A DNA stretch of 15,210 nt from NCBI GenBank assembly GCA_934101685.1, contig CAKORZ010000031.1:1-15210 (forward strand). The letters run 5' to 3'. The stretch comes from an uncultured Bacilli bacterium. GTDB taxonomy: Bacteria; Bacillota_I; Bacilli_A; RFN20; DUOF01. Below the pieces are notes generated by a model. The model did no database searches. It had not been told where the DNA came from and worked only from the letters and a program-made list of their open reading frames with translations. The translations under genes and the position numbers were made by a program. This document shows, in pieces, positions 8,250-15,210 of the stretch (the stretch's first letter is position 1; each line of letters starts with the position of its first letter).

Positions 8250-8274
8250 TTAATTATTAGTAAATGATAATTAA
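8250..8274. promoter_or_regulatory. 25-bp inverted repeat, candidate operator of the suf operon
   Basis: Arms TTAATTATTA and TGATAATTAA around the spacer GTAAA pair at 9 of 10 positions, the exception being a T-G. The site is flanked by the 12-mer ACATATAATTTT on both sides (8240-8251 and 8280-8291), exactly 40 bp apart. The right-hand copy contains TATAAT, a plausible -10 for sufC, which would place the inverted repeat over its -35 region. The TGATAAT half resembles a Fur/PerR-type half-site, but the 5-bp spacer does not fit a 7-1-7 Fur box. The regulator is unknown, and AT-rich chance symmetry cannot be excluded. Confidence 0.4.
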
Positions 8275-8282
8275 TGATTACA

Positions 8283-8288
8283 TATAAT
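8283..8288 (+). promoter_or_regulatory. Candidate -10 element for sufCDSUB
   Basis: TATAAT matches the -10 consensus exactly, 68 bp before the sufC start. No good -35 is present at 16-18 bp (GTAAAT at 8260-8265 is the nearest). This fits an activated or regulated promoter, or a fortuitous match. An identical TATAAT at 8243-8248 lies in the upstream direct-repeat copy. Confidence 0.35.
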
Positions 8289-8355
8289 TTTTATCTATAA
8301 GTTGTATTTTAAAGGAAGAAAATGTAAAATATATAAGTGGATGGAGGTTATTTTA

Positions 8356-9174
8356 ATGTCTAAATTAGTTATTAAAAATTTACATGTAAGTGTTGATGAT
8401 ATAAATATACTTAAAGGAATAAACTTAGAAATAAATGAAGGAGAAGTTCATGCTTTAATAGGACCTAATGGTCATGGTAAATCTACTTTACTAGCTACTA
8501 TAATGGGACATCCACGTTATAAGGTTACTGAAGGAAGTATTACTTTTGATGGTAAAGATGTTTTAAAAATGACAGTTGATGAAAGAAGTAAAGCTGGCTT
8601 ATTTTTAGCAATGCAATATCCTTTAGAAATTAATGGTGTATCTAATATGGATTTTTTAAAGGCTGCTATTAATGCTCATGAAGAGAAACCTGTAAGCTTA
8701 TATAAATTTATTAAAGATTTTGAGAAATGTTCTGAAGAGGTTGGCTTTAATATTAACATGGCAACTAGGCACTTGAATGAAGGATTTTCTGGTGGTGAAA
8801 AGAAAAGAAATGAAATACTTCAAATGAAACTTTTAAATCCTTCTTTAGCATTAGTTGATGAAATAGATTCAGGATTAGATGTTGATGGATTAGAAATGAT
8901 TGCTAAAGCTATTAATTCTATGCTTGATGGTAAATTTTCTTGTTTAATTATTTCACACTACTCAAAATTATATAAATTGATTAAACCTACTCATGTGCAT
9001 ATTATAATAGATGGAAAAATCATAGCTAGTGGTGATTATAAGTTAATTGAAAGAGTAGATAACGAAGGATATAAATGGATAGAAAAGGAATATGGAATAA
9101 GTATTTCTAAAGAAGAAAATAAAAGACCAATCTTAGGTTCTTGTAGTGTAAAGGAAAGTGTTAGCAATGGATAA
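8356..9174 (+). CDS. sufC: Fe-S cluster assembly ATPase SufC
   Basis: ABC-type ATPase that forms the SufBC2D scaffold complex in the cytoplasm and drives Fe-S cluster assembly. The 272-residue product has Walker A GPNGHGKST (36-44), Q-loop MQYP (86-89), signature FSGGEKKR (144-151), Walker B LALVDE (164-169) with the D-loop SGLD, and H-loop His201. The DEIDSGLD stretch is the SufC hallmark. It is a little longer than usual at the C-terminus (about 20 extra residues after EYGI). ATG 8356 is chosen because GGAGG (8343-8347) lies 8 nt upstream; an in-frame extension to TTG 8302 lacks family similarity and would contain this site. It heads the suf operon and overlaps sufD by 8 nt. Confidence 0.96.
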   Translation: MSKLVIKNLHVSVDDINILKGINLEINEGEVHALIGPNGHGKSTLLATIMGHPRYKVTEGSITFDGKDVLKMTVDERSKAGLFLAMQYPLEINGVSNMDFLKAAINAHEEKPVSLYKFIKDFEKCSEEVGFNINMATRHLNEGFSGGEKKRNEILQMKLLNPSLALVDEIDSGLDVDGLEMIAKAINSMLDGKFSCLIISHYSKLYKLIKPTHVHIIIDGKIIASGDYKLIERVDNEGYKWIEKEYGISISKEENKRPILGSCSVKESVSNG

Positions 9175-9946
9175 AATCATTGTTAAAGATATTAATAATT
9201 TAGTCATTAATAAAGATGGCTATTATGTTATTAGTGAAGAAGTACAAGCAAAAAGTTACGAGATAAATATAATAGATTGTAGGGCAACTATTATAGATTT
9301 GTCTAGCACTAATGATAGAACTATAAAATTTAATAATAGTGATGTTACTATTATAGAAACTATTAATGATTCTAATTTAAAGTCATTAAATATAGAAAAC
9401 AATAATTCTAACATTGACTATAACATTATTGATTTATATGATGATGAAATATCTTATAATTTACAAGAAGTTACTAATAGAGGAAATTGTAAGATTAATA
9501 TTGCTAGCGTTAGTTACAAAAATAAAAAGAAGAATTATGTTATAAATACGTCTAATTTAGAACCAAATACATTTAATGAGATAAATTGTTTTGGAATAGT
9601 AAAAGATGAAAGTCTATTAAATTATGATGTTAGTTCTTTTATTAAAAATGGTGCTAAAAAGGCAATAGTTAGACAAAATAGCAATATTTTATTATTCGAT
9701 GAGAAGTCTACAGGTAAAAACAATCCAATACTAATAATTGAAGAAAATGATGTTAAAGCAAGTCATGGTTCTAGTATTGGTAAAATTGATGATGATACAA
9801 TGTTTTATTTATGTTCTAGAGGATTAAATAAAAATGAAGCAACTAATTTAATTTGCTTAGGTAAAATGGAACATTTAATTAATAAAATAAATGATGAAAG
9901 TATAAAGGAGTCACTAATTAATAAATTTAAAGAAAGGATGGGGTAA
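9167..9946 (+). CDS. sufD: Fe-S cluster assembly protein SufD, short form
   Basis: A 259-residue SufBD-family protein between sufC and sufS, the sufD position. The C-terminal core is clear: EENDVKASHGSSIGKIDDD, then MFYLCSRGLNKNEA. It keeps the His (H200 in this numbering) matching the SufD His needed at the SufB-SufD interface. The protein is much shorter than typical SufD (about 430 residues). The N-terminal helical domain is missing and only the beta-helix core and C-terminal helices remain. ATG 9167 is preferred over GTG 9158 because AAGGAAAG (9151-9158) lies 8 nt before it. It overlaps the sufC end, suggesting coupled translation. Low identity to SufB rules out a plain duplicate. No frameshift is visible, so this appears to be a natural short form. 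Confidence 0.88.
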   Translation: MDKIIVKDINNLVINKDGYYVISEEVQAKSYEINIIDCRATIIDLSSTNDRTIKFNNSDVTIIETINDSNLKSLNIENNNSNIDYNIIDLYDDEISYNLQEVTNRGNCKINIASVSYKNKKKNYVINTSNLEPNTFNEINCFGIVKDESLLNYDVSSFIKNGAKKAIVRQNSNILLFDEKSTGKNNPILIIEENDVKASHGSSIGKIDDDTMFYLCSRGLNKNEATNLICLGKMEHLINKINDESIKESLINKFKERMG

Positions 9947-9947
9947 A

Positions 9948-11156
9948 ATGGAGATTAATAAATATAGAGAAGATTATCCTTTTTATAAGAGCAATCCCAA
10001 TACTATCTTTTTTGATAATGCATCAACTGCTTTAAAACCTAAATGTGTTATTGATGCTGTTAATCATTATTATTGTGATTTAGGAGTTAATGCACATAGA
10101 GGAGATTATTATTTGTCATATAAAGTTGATGTAGAAATAGAAGAGGCTAGAAAAAGTGTTGCTGAATTTATAGATTGTGAAGAGAATGAAGTAGCTTTTA
10201 CTAGTGGATCTACTGCTTCTTTAAATTTAGTTGCTGAAGGATATTGTAAAAAAATATTAAATAAAGGTGATGAAATTTTAATTAGTAAATTAGAGCATGC
10301 TTCTAATGTTTTACCTTGGTTTAAAATTGCAAAAGAAACAGGAGCAGTTATTAAATATGTTGAGTTAAAAGATAAAAAAATAACATTAGATGAATTTAAA
10401 AAAGCTATTACTCCAAAAACGAAAATAGCTAGTTTTGCATATGTTTCTAATGTTTTAGGTTATAAAATACCTGCTAAAGAAATGTGTGAGGAAGCACATA
10501 AACATAATATAATATTTATACTTGATGGTGCTCAATCTACTCCACATTTCAAAGTTAGTATGAGAGATTTAGATTGTGATTTTTATGCTTTTTCTGCTCA
10601 TAAATTAGGTGGCCCAACTGGTGTTGGTGTGCTTTATGGGAAAGCAAAGTATTTACAAGAATGTGATCCAATTATGCTTGGAGGAGGAATGAATAAAAAA
10701 ATAGAGGCTGATGGTAATTATACTGTTTATAATTCTGTTAGAAAATTTGAGGCAGGAACTCCTAATATTGAAGGCATTTTAGGATTAGGGGCAATTGTGA
10801 AATACATTAATCATGTTGGGTTTGATTATATAGAGAAAAAAGAAAAAGAATTGCATGATAGGGCATTAAATGGGTTAAAGAAAATGTCTCATATAGAGAT
10901 ATATAATGAAGATAATGATGCTAATACAATTGCATTTAATATTAAAAATGTTTTTGCTCAAGATGCAGCTAGTTATTTTGCAAAGTATAACATATGCTTG
11001 AGAGCAGGGCAGCATTGTGCTAAACTTATTGATGGTGTTATAGATACTTATGCAACTGTTAGATGTAGTTTTTATTTCTATAATACAATAGATGAAGTAG
11101 ATAAGTTTATTGAAGTAGCAAGTAAAGGAAGTGACTTTTTAGATGCGTATTTCTGA
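9948..11156 (+). CDS. sufS: Cysteine desulfurase SufS
   Basis: PLP-dependent group II cysteine desulfurase that converts cysteine to alanine and carries the sulfur as a persulfide for the SUF pathway. The 402-residue product shows the N-terminal FDNAST, the EHASN His (117), the PLP-lysine in AFSAHKLGGPTG (Lys219), and the persulfide cysteine in RAGQHCAKL (Cys357) on the short group II loop. The length is normal. It starts 1 nt after sufD's stop and overlaps sufU by 14 nt. Its stop is TGA, which supports the standard code. It is the only desulfurase in the window, so it may also supply MnmA; that is an inference. Confidence 0.96.
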   Translation: MEINKYREDYPFYKSNPNTIFFDNASTALKPKCVIDAVNHYYCDLGVNAHRGDYYLSYKVDVEIEEARKSVAEFIDCEENEVAFTSGSTASLNLVAEGYCKKILNKGDEILISKLEHASNVLPWFKIAKETGAVIKYVELKDKKITLDEFKKAITPKTKIASFAYVSNVLGYKIPAKEMCEEAHKHNIIFILDGAQSTPHFKVSMRDLDCDFYAFSAHKLGGPTGVGVLYGKAKYLQECDPIMLGGGMNKKIEADGNYTVYNSVRKFEAGTPNIEGILGLGAIVKYINHVGFDYIEKKEKELHDRALNGLKKMSHIEIYNEDNDANTIAFNIKNVFAQDAASYFAKYNICLRAGQHCAKLIDGVIDTYATVRCSFYFYNTIDEVDKFIEVASKGSDFLDAYF

Positions 11157-11574
11157 TAATCCTAGTTTAATTAGGGAAATTATTATGGATCATTATGAAT
11201 ATCCACGTAATAAAAAATTGAAAGATGATGACAGGTATACTAAAGTTAATTTGGATTCTGAGTCATGTATTGATAATATTGATTTAGAAGTTTTAGTAGA
11301 AAACGATAAAATAAAAGATATCTGTTTTGATGGAGTAGCGTGCACTATATCTACAGCTTCTACATCAATTATGACTGAACTTTTAAAAGATAAAACAGTA
11401 GAAGAAGCTAATAAAATTATAGAAAATTATTTGAATATGTTATATGGAAGAGAATATGATGAGGAATTACTTGGTGAAGCTGCAGCATTTGTTAACACAT
11501 CAAAGCAAGCTAATAGAATAAAATGCGCTACTTTATCATGGAATGGTTTAAAAGAAATTATTAATAAAAAATAA
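11143..11574 (+). CDS. sufU: Zinc-dependent sulfurtransferase SufU
   Basis: A 143-residue IscU-like protein of the SufU type, which takes the persulfide from SufS by a zinc ligand swap and passes sulfur to SufBCD. All four expected zinc ligands are present: Cys42, Asp44 (in SCIDNID), Cys67 (in GVACTIS) and Cys128 (in RIKCATLSW). The usual CGD is CID here. The insert between the second and third cysteines (LLKDKTVEEANKII...) is typical of SufU rather than IscU. ATG 11143 lies inside the end of sufS with AAAGGAAG (11124-11131) upstream, giving a 14-nt overlap. The length is normal for the family. Confidence 0.95.
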   Translation: MRISDNPSLIREIIMDHYEYPRNKKLKDDDRYTKVNLDSESCIDNIDLEVLVENDKIKDICFDGVACTISTASTSIMTELLKDKTVEEANKIIENYLNMLYGREYDEELLGEAAAFVNTSKQANRIKCATLSWNGLKEIINKK

Positions 11575-11593
11575 TTGTTAGTGAGGGATAGAA

Positions 11594-12985
11594 ATGAATA
11601 TAAAAGAGGAAAATGAATATAAATATGATTTTAAAGATGAAGACATTTCTATCTTTAAAACTGAAAAAGGGTTAAATGAAAATGTTATTAGAGAAATCTC
11701 TAAGCATAAAGGTGAACCAGAATGGATGTTAGAGTATAGATTAAAATCATATAGAGAGTTTGTAAAAAGACCTTTACCTAGTTTTGGCCCTGATTTAACT
11801 GAAATCAATTTTAACGATTTTACTTATTTTATTAAACCTAGCGATAAAGTGAGTGCTTCTTGGGAAGAGGTGCCAGAAACTATAAAGAATACTTTTGATA
11901 AGTTAGGAATTCAAGAGGCAGAACAAAAGTATTTATCTGGTGTATCAACTCAATATGAATCTGAAGTTGTATATCACTCTATGCTTAAAGAAGTTGAAGA
12001 AAAAGGAATAATTTTTTTAGATACAGATACAGCTTTAAAAAGATATCCTGATTTATTTAAAAAATATTTTGGAACAGTAGTTCCTTATACTGATAATAAG
12101 TTTGCTGCTTTAAATGGAGCAGTTTGGTCTGGAGGATCATTTATATATGTTCCTAAAAATACAAAACTAGATAAGCCATTACAATCATATTTTAGAATTA
12201 ATTCTAAAGAAATGGGACAATTTGAAAGAACTCTTATTATAGTTGATGAAGGTAGTGAGGTTCATTATGTTGAGGGTTGTAGTGCACCTATATACTCTAA
12301 GGATTCTTTGCATGCAGCAACTGTAGAAATTATTGTTGGCAAGAATGCTAAATGTAGATATTCTACTATACAAAACTGGTCAACTAATATTATTAACTTA
12401 GTAACAAAAAGAGCAGTTGTTGATGAAAATGGTCTTATGGAATGGATTGATGGGAACATTGGTTCTCACATTAATATGAAATATCCAGCATGTATTTTAA
12501 GAGGAAAATATGCTAAGGGAGTATGTATCTCTATTGCAGTAGCTTCTAAAGGACAATTGCAAGATGCTGGTGCTAAGATGATTCATTTGGCTCCTAATAC
12601 TAGTTCAACTATTATTTCTAAGTCTATTGGTAAACTTGGTGGTAGTGTTGATTATAGAGGTATGGTAAAAATAGGAGAAAATGCTCATGGTTCACGTAGT
12701 AAGGTAGAATGTGATACTTTATTAATTGATGATATATCTACTAGTGATACTATACCTACAAATATTGTTTGTAATAATTCCTCTATTATTGAACATGAAG
12801 CTAGTGTTAGTAAAATAAGTGAGGAAGAATTGTTCTATCTTATGTCTAGAGGGTTAGATAAGGCAAAAGCATCCCAAATGATAGTAATGGGCTTTATTGA
12901 ACCTTTTGCTAAGGAACTTCCAATGGAATATGCAGTGGAATTAAATAATCTAATTAAATTAGAAATGGAAGGTAGTATAGGATGA
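11594..12985 (+). CDS. sufB: Fe-S cluster assembly scaffold SufB
   Basis: A 463-residue core scaffold subunit of SufBC2D where nascent Fe-S clusters form. The N-terminal part has WMLEYRLKSYREF. The beta-helix core carries YVEGCSAP and LAPNTSSTI. The functional C-terminal cysteine lies in VECDTLLIDD (Cys373) and the cluster-associated His in IEHEASVSKIS (His401), followed by LFYLMSRGLDKAKA. These match the Cys405/His433 pair known from E. coli SufB by motif. The start has GAGGG (11583-11587) 6 nt upstream and sits 19 nt after sufU. Its last codons overlap the methyltransferase start (ATGA at 12982-12985). The length is normal. Confidence 0.97.
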   Translation: MNIKEENEYKYDFKDEDISIFKTEKGLNENVIREISKHKGEPEWMLEYRLKSYREFVKRPLPSFGPDLTEINFNDFTYFIKPSDKVSASWEEVPETIKNTFDKLGIQEAEQKYLSGVSTQYESEVVYHSMLKEVEEKGIIFLDTDTALKRYPDLFKKYFGTVVPYTDNKFAALNGAVWSGGSFIYVPKNTKLDKPLQSYFRINSKEMGQFERTLIIVDEGSEVHYVEGCSAPIYSKDSLHAATVEIIVGKNAKCRYSTIQNWSTNIINLVTKRAVVDENGLMEWIDGNIGSHINMKYPACILRGKYAKGVCISIAVASKGQLQDAGAKMIHLAPNTSSTIISKSIGKLGGSVDYRGMVKIGENAHGSRSKVECDTLLIDDISTSDTIPTNIVCNNSSIIEHEASVSKISEEELFYLMSRGLDKAKASQMIVMGFIEPFAKELPMEYAVELNNLIKLEMEGSIG

Positions 12986-14148
12986 ACAATTTAAGGCTTT
13001 TAGTAGAAAAATTATTTTTGGATTCAAAAGTTATGCGCCTTATTTTTTCTAATCCTTATAAAAAAGAAAAAGATGGCTTAATAAAAGTTACTGTAAGTCC
13101 TTTTGAATCTAATGATGAAATAAAATATCAATTTACTTATCATTTTGAAAATAGAGTTGCTCATTCTAATTTAAATGTTAATGATTCAATGGACGAAGTA
13201 GTTGCACTTATCACTAATATTTTTAAGCAGGTATTAGTTAATACTGATGAAAAAGAATATCATATATTATCTAATAAATCAGGAAAAATTAATATTGTAG
13301 AAAGAAATATGACTACTGCTCATAAAGAGATGAAGTTAACTCATAACAGAGAAAAACAATATATTATTAAAGATAATACAGTTGTGCCTTTTTTAGTAGA
13401 ATTAGGCGTTATGAATTTGCAAGGAAAAGTCCTTAATGAAAAGTATGATAAATTTAAACAAATAAATAGATTTATAGAATTTGTGCAAGATATTATTAGT
13501 GAGTTTGATAAAAATAAAACAATTAATATAATTGATTTTGGATGTGGTAAGTCTTATTTAACTTTTGCAATTCATTATTATTTAACAGAAGTTTTAAATT
13601 ATAAAGTAAATATTGTAGGATTAGATTTAAAGAAAGATGTCATTAATAAATGTAATCAAATTGTTAGTAAGTATAGAATGAAAGGCATTAGATTCCAAGT
13701 AGGAGATATTAAGGATTATAAGGAAACTAAAGTTGACATGGTTGTTACATTGCATGCCTGTGATATTGCAACGGATTATGCTTTGTATAACGCTATTAAG
13801 TGGGATGCTAAAGTTATACTTTCTGTGCCATGTTGTCAACACGAATTAAATAACCAAATAAAGACAGATACTTTAAGTGCGTTAACTGAATATGGTATTG
13901 TTAAAGAGAGAATTTCTGCTTTAATGACAGATGTTACTAGAGCCAAATTATTAGAATTAAATGGTTATAAAACACAATTGCTGGAATTTATAGATATGGA
14001 ACATACACCTAAAAATATTCTAATAAGAGCAGTAAAACGTAATAAAAATATTAATTATAAGAAACAAAAAGAGCAATTAGATAATTTGAAAAAAGAATTC
14101 AATTATGAAATTACTCTTGATAAATTGTTAAATGAAAAGAAGGATTAA
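12982..14148 (+). CDS. Class I SAM-dependent methyltransferase (Methyltransf_32-like)
   Basis: A 388-residue methyltransferase of the PF13679-like group; the substrate is unknown. The SAM-binding motif is IIDFGCGKSYLTFAIHYYL (183-201), followed by VGLDLK (212-217), the group signature TLHACDIATDYAL (256-268) and SVPCCQHELN (281-290). The N-terminal half has the companion region REKQYII...PFLVELGV...KFKQINRFIEF (123-167), which may bind the substrate. Catalytic use of the CC pair is not established. The start overlaps sufB by ATGA, with GGAAGGT (12967-12973) inside sufB as ribosome binding site, so translation is coupled to the suf operon. The gene ends with a hairpin terminator. The operon link does not prove a role in Fe-S biology. 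Confidence 0.83.
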   Translation: MNNLRLLVEKLFLDSKVMRLIFSNPYKKEKDGLIKVTVSPFESNDEIKYQFTYHFENRVAHSNLNVNDSMDEVVALITNIFKQVLVNTDEKEYHILSNKSGKINIVERNMTTAHKEMKLTHNREKQYIIKDNTVVPFLVELGVMNLQGKVLNEKYDKFKQINRFIEFVQDIISEFDKNKTINIIDFGCGKSYLTFAIHYYLTEVLNYKVNIVGLDLKKDVINKCNQIVSKYRMKGIRFQVGDIKDYKETKVDMVVTLHACDIATDYALYNAIKWDAKVILSVPCCQHELNNQIKTDTLSALTEYGIVKERISALMTDVTRAKLLELNGYKTQLLEFIDMEHTPKNILIRAVKRNKNINYKKQKEQLDNLKKEFNYEITLDKLLNEKKD

Positions 14149-14160
14149 CCTTCTTTTTTT
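14135..14160 (+). terminator. Intrinsic terminator of the suf operon
   Basis: A 9-bp stem, AAAAGAAGG (14135-14143) / CCTTCTTTT (14149-14157), with the loop ATTAA and a T run to 14160. The methyltransferase stop codon (14146-14148) lies in the loop. On the minus strand the stem is followed by only four T, so it is a weaker stop for the convergent gene. Confidence 0.85.
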
Positions 14161-15210
14161 AATCTATTAATGTTCCAAAACTGTGTATATTTATTCTGTA
14201 TTGTTGATTATCTATGTTTGTATTTAAATAATCATACATTATTGCAAAATTAAAATCATCTGTTGAATTTAAAACATAGGAAAAATCGTAATATGGGAAA
14301 AAATATATATTTGAGATTGTTGTTTTGTTTGTAGATGTAATAGATATAATACTATTTTTAGATAGCTTAGAGCCATTATTAGTATTTATAGCATATAATT
14401 TTAATGAATTATTTAAGGTATAGTCACTTGCAACAACGTATCCCATTACTTTTCCTACATCTTTTTGGTTGCATCTGTTTTCAGGACAATAAAATGTGTT
14501 TGATAAGATAACTCTATAATACTTAACATTATTAACTATGACTTCACCTACAGCAATCAAATTAACGTCAATTGTAGAAGATATAGATTTTATATTAGTG
14601 GTATTGCCTATTTTAGAAAATGATTCATAGTAGTCTATTGTTTTAGTTCCTTTAGTTATAATAATAGGCTTTTCATATGTTTTTTTAGTTGAGTTGATGA
14701 AGAAGTTTTTATTAAAATAATCTTTCACTATGGCATATTGTGATGGATTTGATTTTAAATATTGAACACTTTCCGCATTTCCATCTAATGAATTTCGTAA
14801 ATCTTTATAGTCTAATTTATAATCATAAGTGTCAGTTTCTTTTTTTGTAGATGTGTTATAGAAAAGTTCTACGAAATCATCTGCTAGTATCTCTTCTGGC
14901 ATTGTGTAGTAGTATTCTTCGCTGCTATTATATGAGTTAGGTAATCCATCAGGATAGATAGTATCATATGAATCCCCTAATCTTAATTTTAAATAATCTT
15001 CATAGTCTTCATCATTTTTATATGCCATATGATAGAATGTTGAAACGTGTCCATATTCATGAGCAAAGGTATCTCTTAAAGGTTCATAATAGTAATATTC
15101 TACCTTTCCATTATTAATTCCTTTTTTTACTTTTTTCTCATTATAAAAATCATCTAATGTGGCAATAGCATTTAATTCTATTATTGCTTCTTTTCCACCA
15201 TAATCAGCAC
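14159..15210 (-). CDS. Putative HExxH zinc metallopeptidase, C-terminal part (N-terminus beyond window)
   Basis: The minus-strand frame ending at 14159 is open to the window edge, so the gene is cut at its 5' end. 349 residues are visible. An ATG at 15028 is internal, since the frame continues upstream without a stop. Just before it is DTFAHEYGHVSTFYHM, with HEYGH at 15047-15061: the zinc-binding HExxH motif. About 50 residues later, PEEILADDFVELF resembles the distal Glu helix (ExxADxF) of gluzincins. The remaining ~230 residues look beta-rich and polar, with NTFYCPENRCNQ giving a nearby Cys pair. A protease role is inferred from the motifs; I cannot name the family or the location. It converges on the methyltransferase with 10 bp between stops. 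Confidence 0.75.
   Translation of the reverse strand, partial: ADYGGKEAIIELNAIATLDDFYNEKKVKKGINNGKVEYYYYEPLRDTFAHEYGHVSTFYHMAYKNDEDYEDYLKLRLGDSYDTIYPDGLPNSYNSSEEYYYTMPEEILADDFVELFYNTSTKKETDTYDYKLDYKDLRNSLDGNAESVQYLKSNPSQYAIVKDYFNKNFFINSTKKTYEKPIIITKGTKTIDYYESFSKIGNTTNIKSISSTIDVNLIAVGEVIVNNVKYYRVILSNTFYCPENRCNQKDVGKVMGYVVASDYTLNNSLKLYAINTNNGSKLSKNSIISITSTNKTTISNIYFFPYYDFSYVLNSTDDFNFAIMYDYLNTNIDNQQYRINIHSFGTLID

Noticed and set aside
8302..8355. N-terminal extension of SufC from TTG 8302
   Set aside because: The extension has no SufC similarity and contains the GGAGG ribosome binding site used by ATG 8356.
11154..12985. TGA as a recoded Trp or selenocysteine codon
   Set aside because: TGA ends sufS and sufB exactly where the family proteins end, and Trp residues are encoded by TGG.
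1871..13842. Short minus-strand ORFs within mnmA, recD2, the AI-2E gene, sufB and the methyltransferase
   Set aside because: All lie antisense to genes with clear family motifs and have no independent support.
1..15210. Mobile element, phage, CRISPR or defence system
   Set aside because: No transposase, integrase, long terminal repeats, spacer-repeat array or known defence domain was seen; gene order is housekeeping in nature.

Overview
The window is AT-rich (roughly 75% A+T by eye) bacterial chromosome from a low-GC Firmicutes/Mycoplasmatota-type organism. Evidence for this: Shine-Dalgarno sequences of AAGGAGG/AGGTGA type, a Bacillus-style sufCDSUB operon, and an MnmA carrying the NWDS...NNDFLGN...ICPQE insertion that I associate with mollicute-type MnmA proteins. 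TGA is used as a stop (sufS, sufB) and Trp is TGG, so this is the standard bacterial code and not the Mycoplasma/Spiroplasma code. A gut Bacilli/RF39-like or Acholeplasma-like lineage fits, but the species cannot be named from the sequence.

Layout: (1) 1-66 is the 3' end of a 5S rRNA, so an rRNA operon ends here. (2) 140-1924 encodes a membrane-anchored extracellular protein with a PD40-type beta-propeller and two Ig-like domains. (3) 1962-6365 is a housekeeping run of mnmA (tRNA 2-thiolation), recD2 (DNA helicase) and an AI-2E/PerM family membrane protein, with tight spacing between mnmA and recD2. (4) 6438-6548 is a 36-residue YjcZ-like membrane miniprotein with its own strong ribosome binding site, a possible promoter and unusual C-ending codons. 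(5) 6640-8217, on the minus strand, is a COG2509-type FAD-dependent oxidoreductase that shares a bidirectional terminator with the miniprotein gene. (6) 8218-8355 is a divergent regulatory region with a 25-bp inverted repeat between two 12-bp direct repeats. (7) 8356-12985 is the complete SUF iron-sulfur cluster assembly operon, sufC-sufD-sufS-sufU-sufB, tightly packed and largely overlapping. A SAM-dependent methyltransferase (12982-14148) is translationally coupled to its end. (8) 14159 to the window edge, minus strand, is the C-terminal part of a large gene encoding a putative HExxH zinc metallopeptidase; its reading frame stays open to the window end.

How the genes work together: SufS and SufU would mobilise cysteine sulfur, and the SufBCD scaffold would assemble Fe-S clusters. 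MnmA needs persulfide sulfur from a cysteine desulfurase, and SufS is the only desulfurase in this window. Most of the window is ordinary chromosomal content. The parts most worth a second look are the miniprotein and its promoter, the suf control region, the short SufD, the metallopeptidase, and the paired-cysteine loops of the propeller protein. No mobile element, CRISPR array, tRNA or defence system was found, and no stretch longer than 300 bases lacks a gene.
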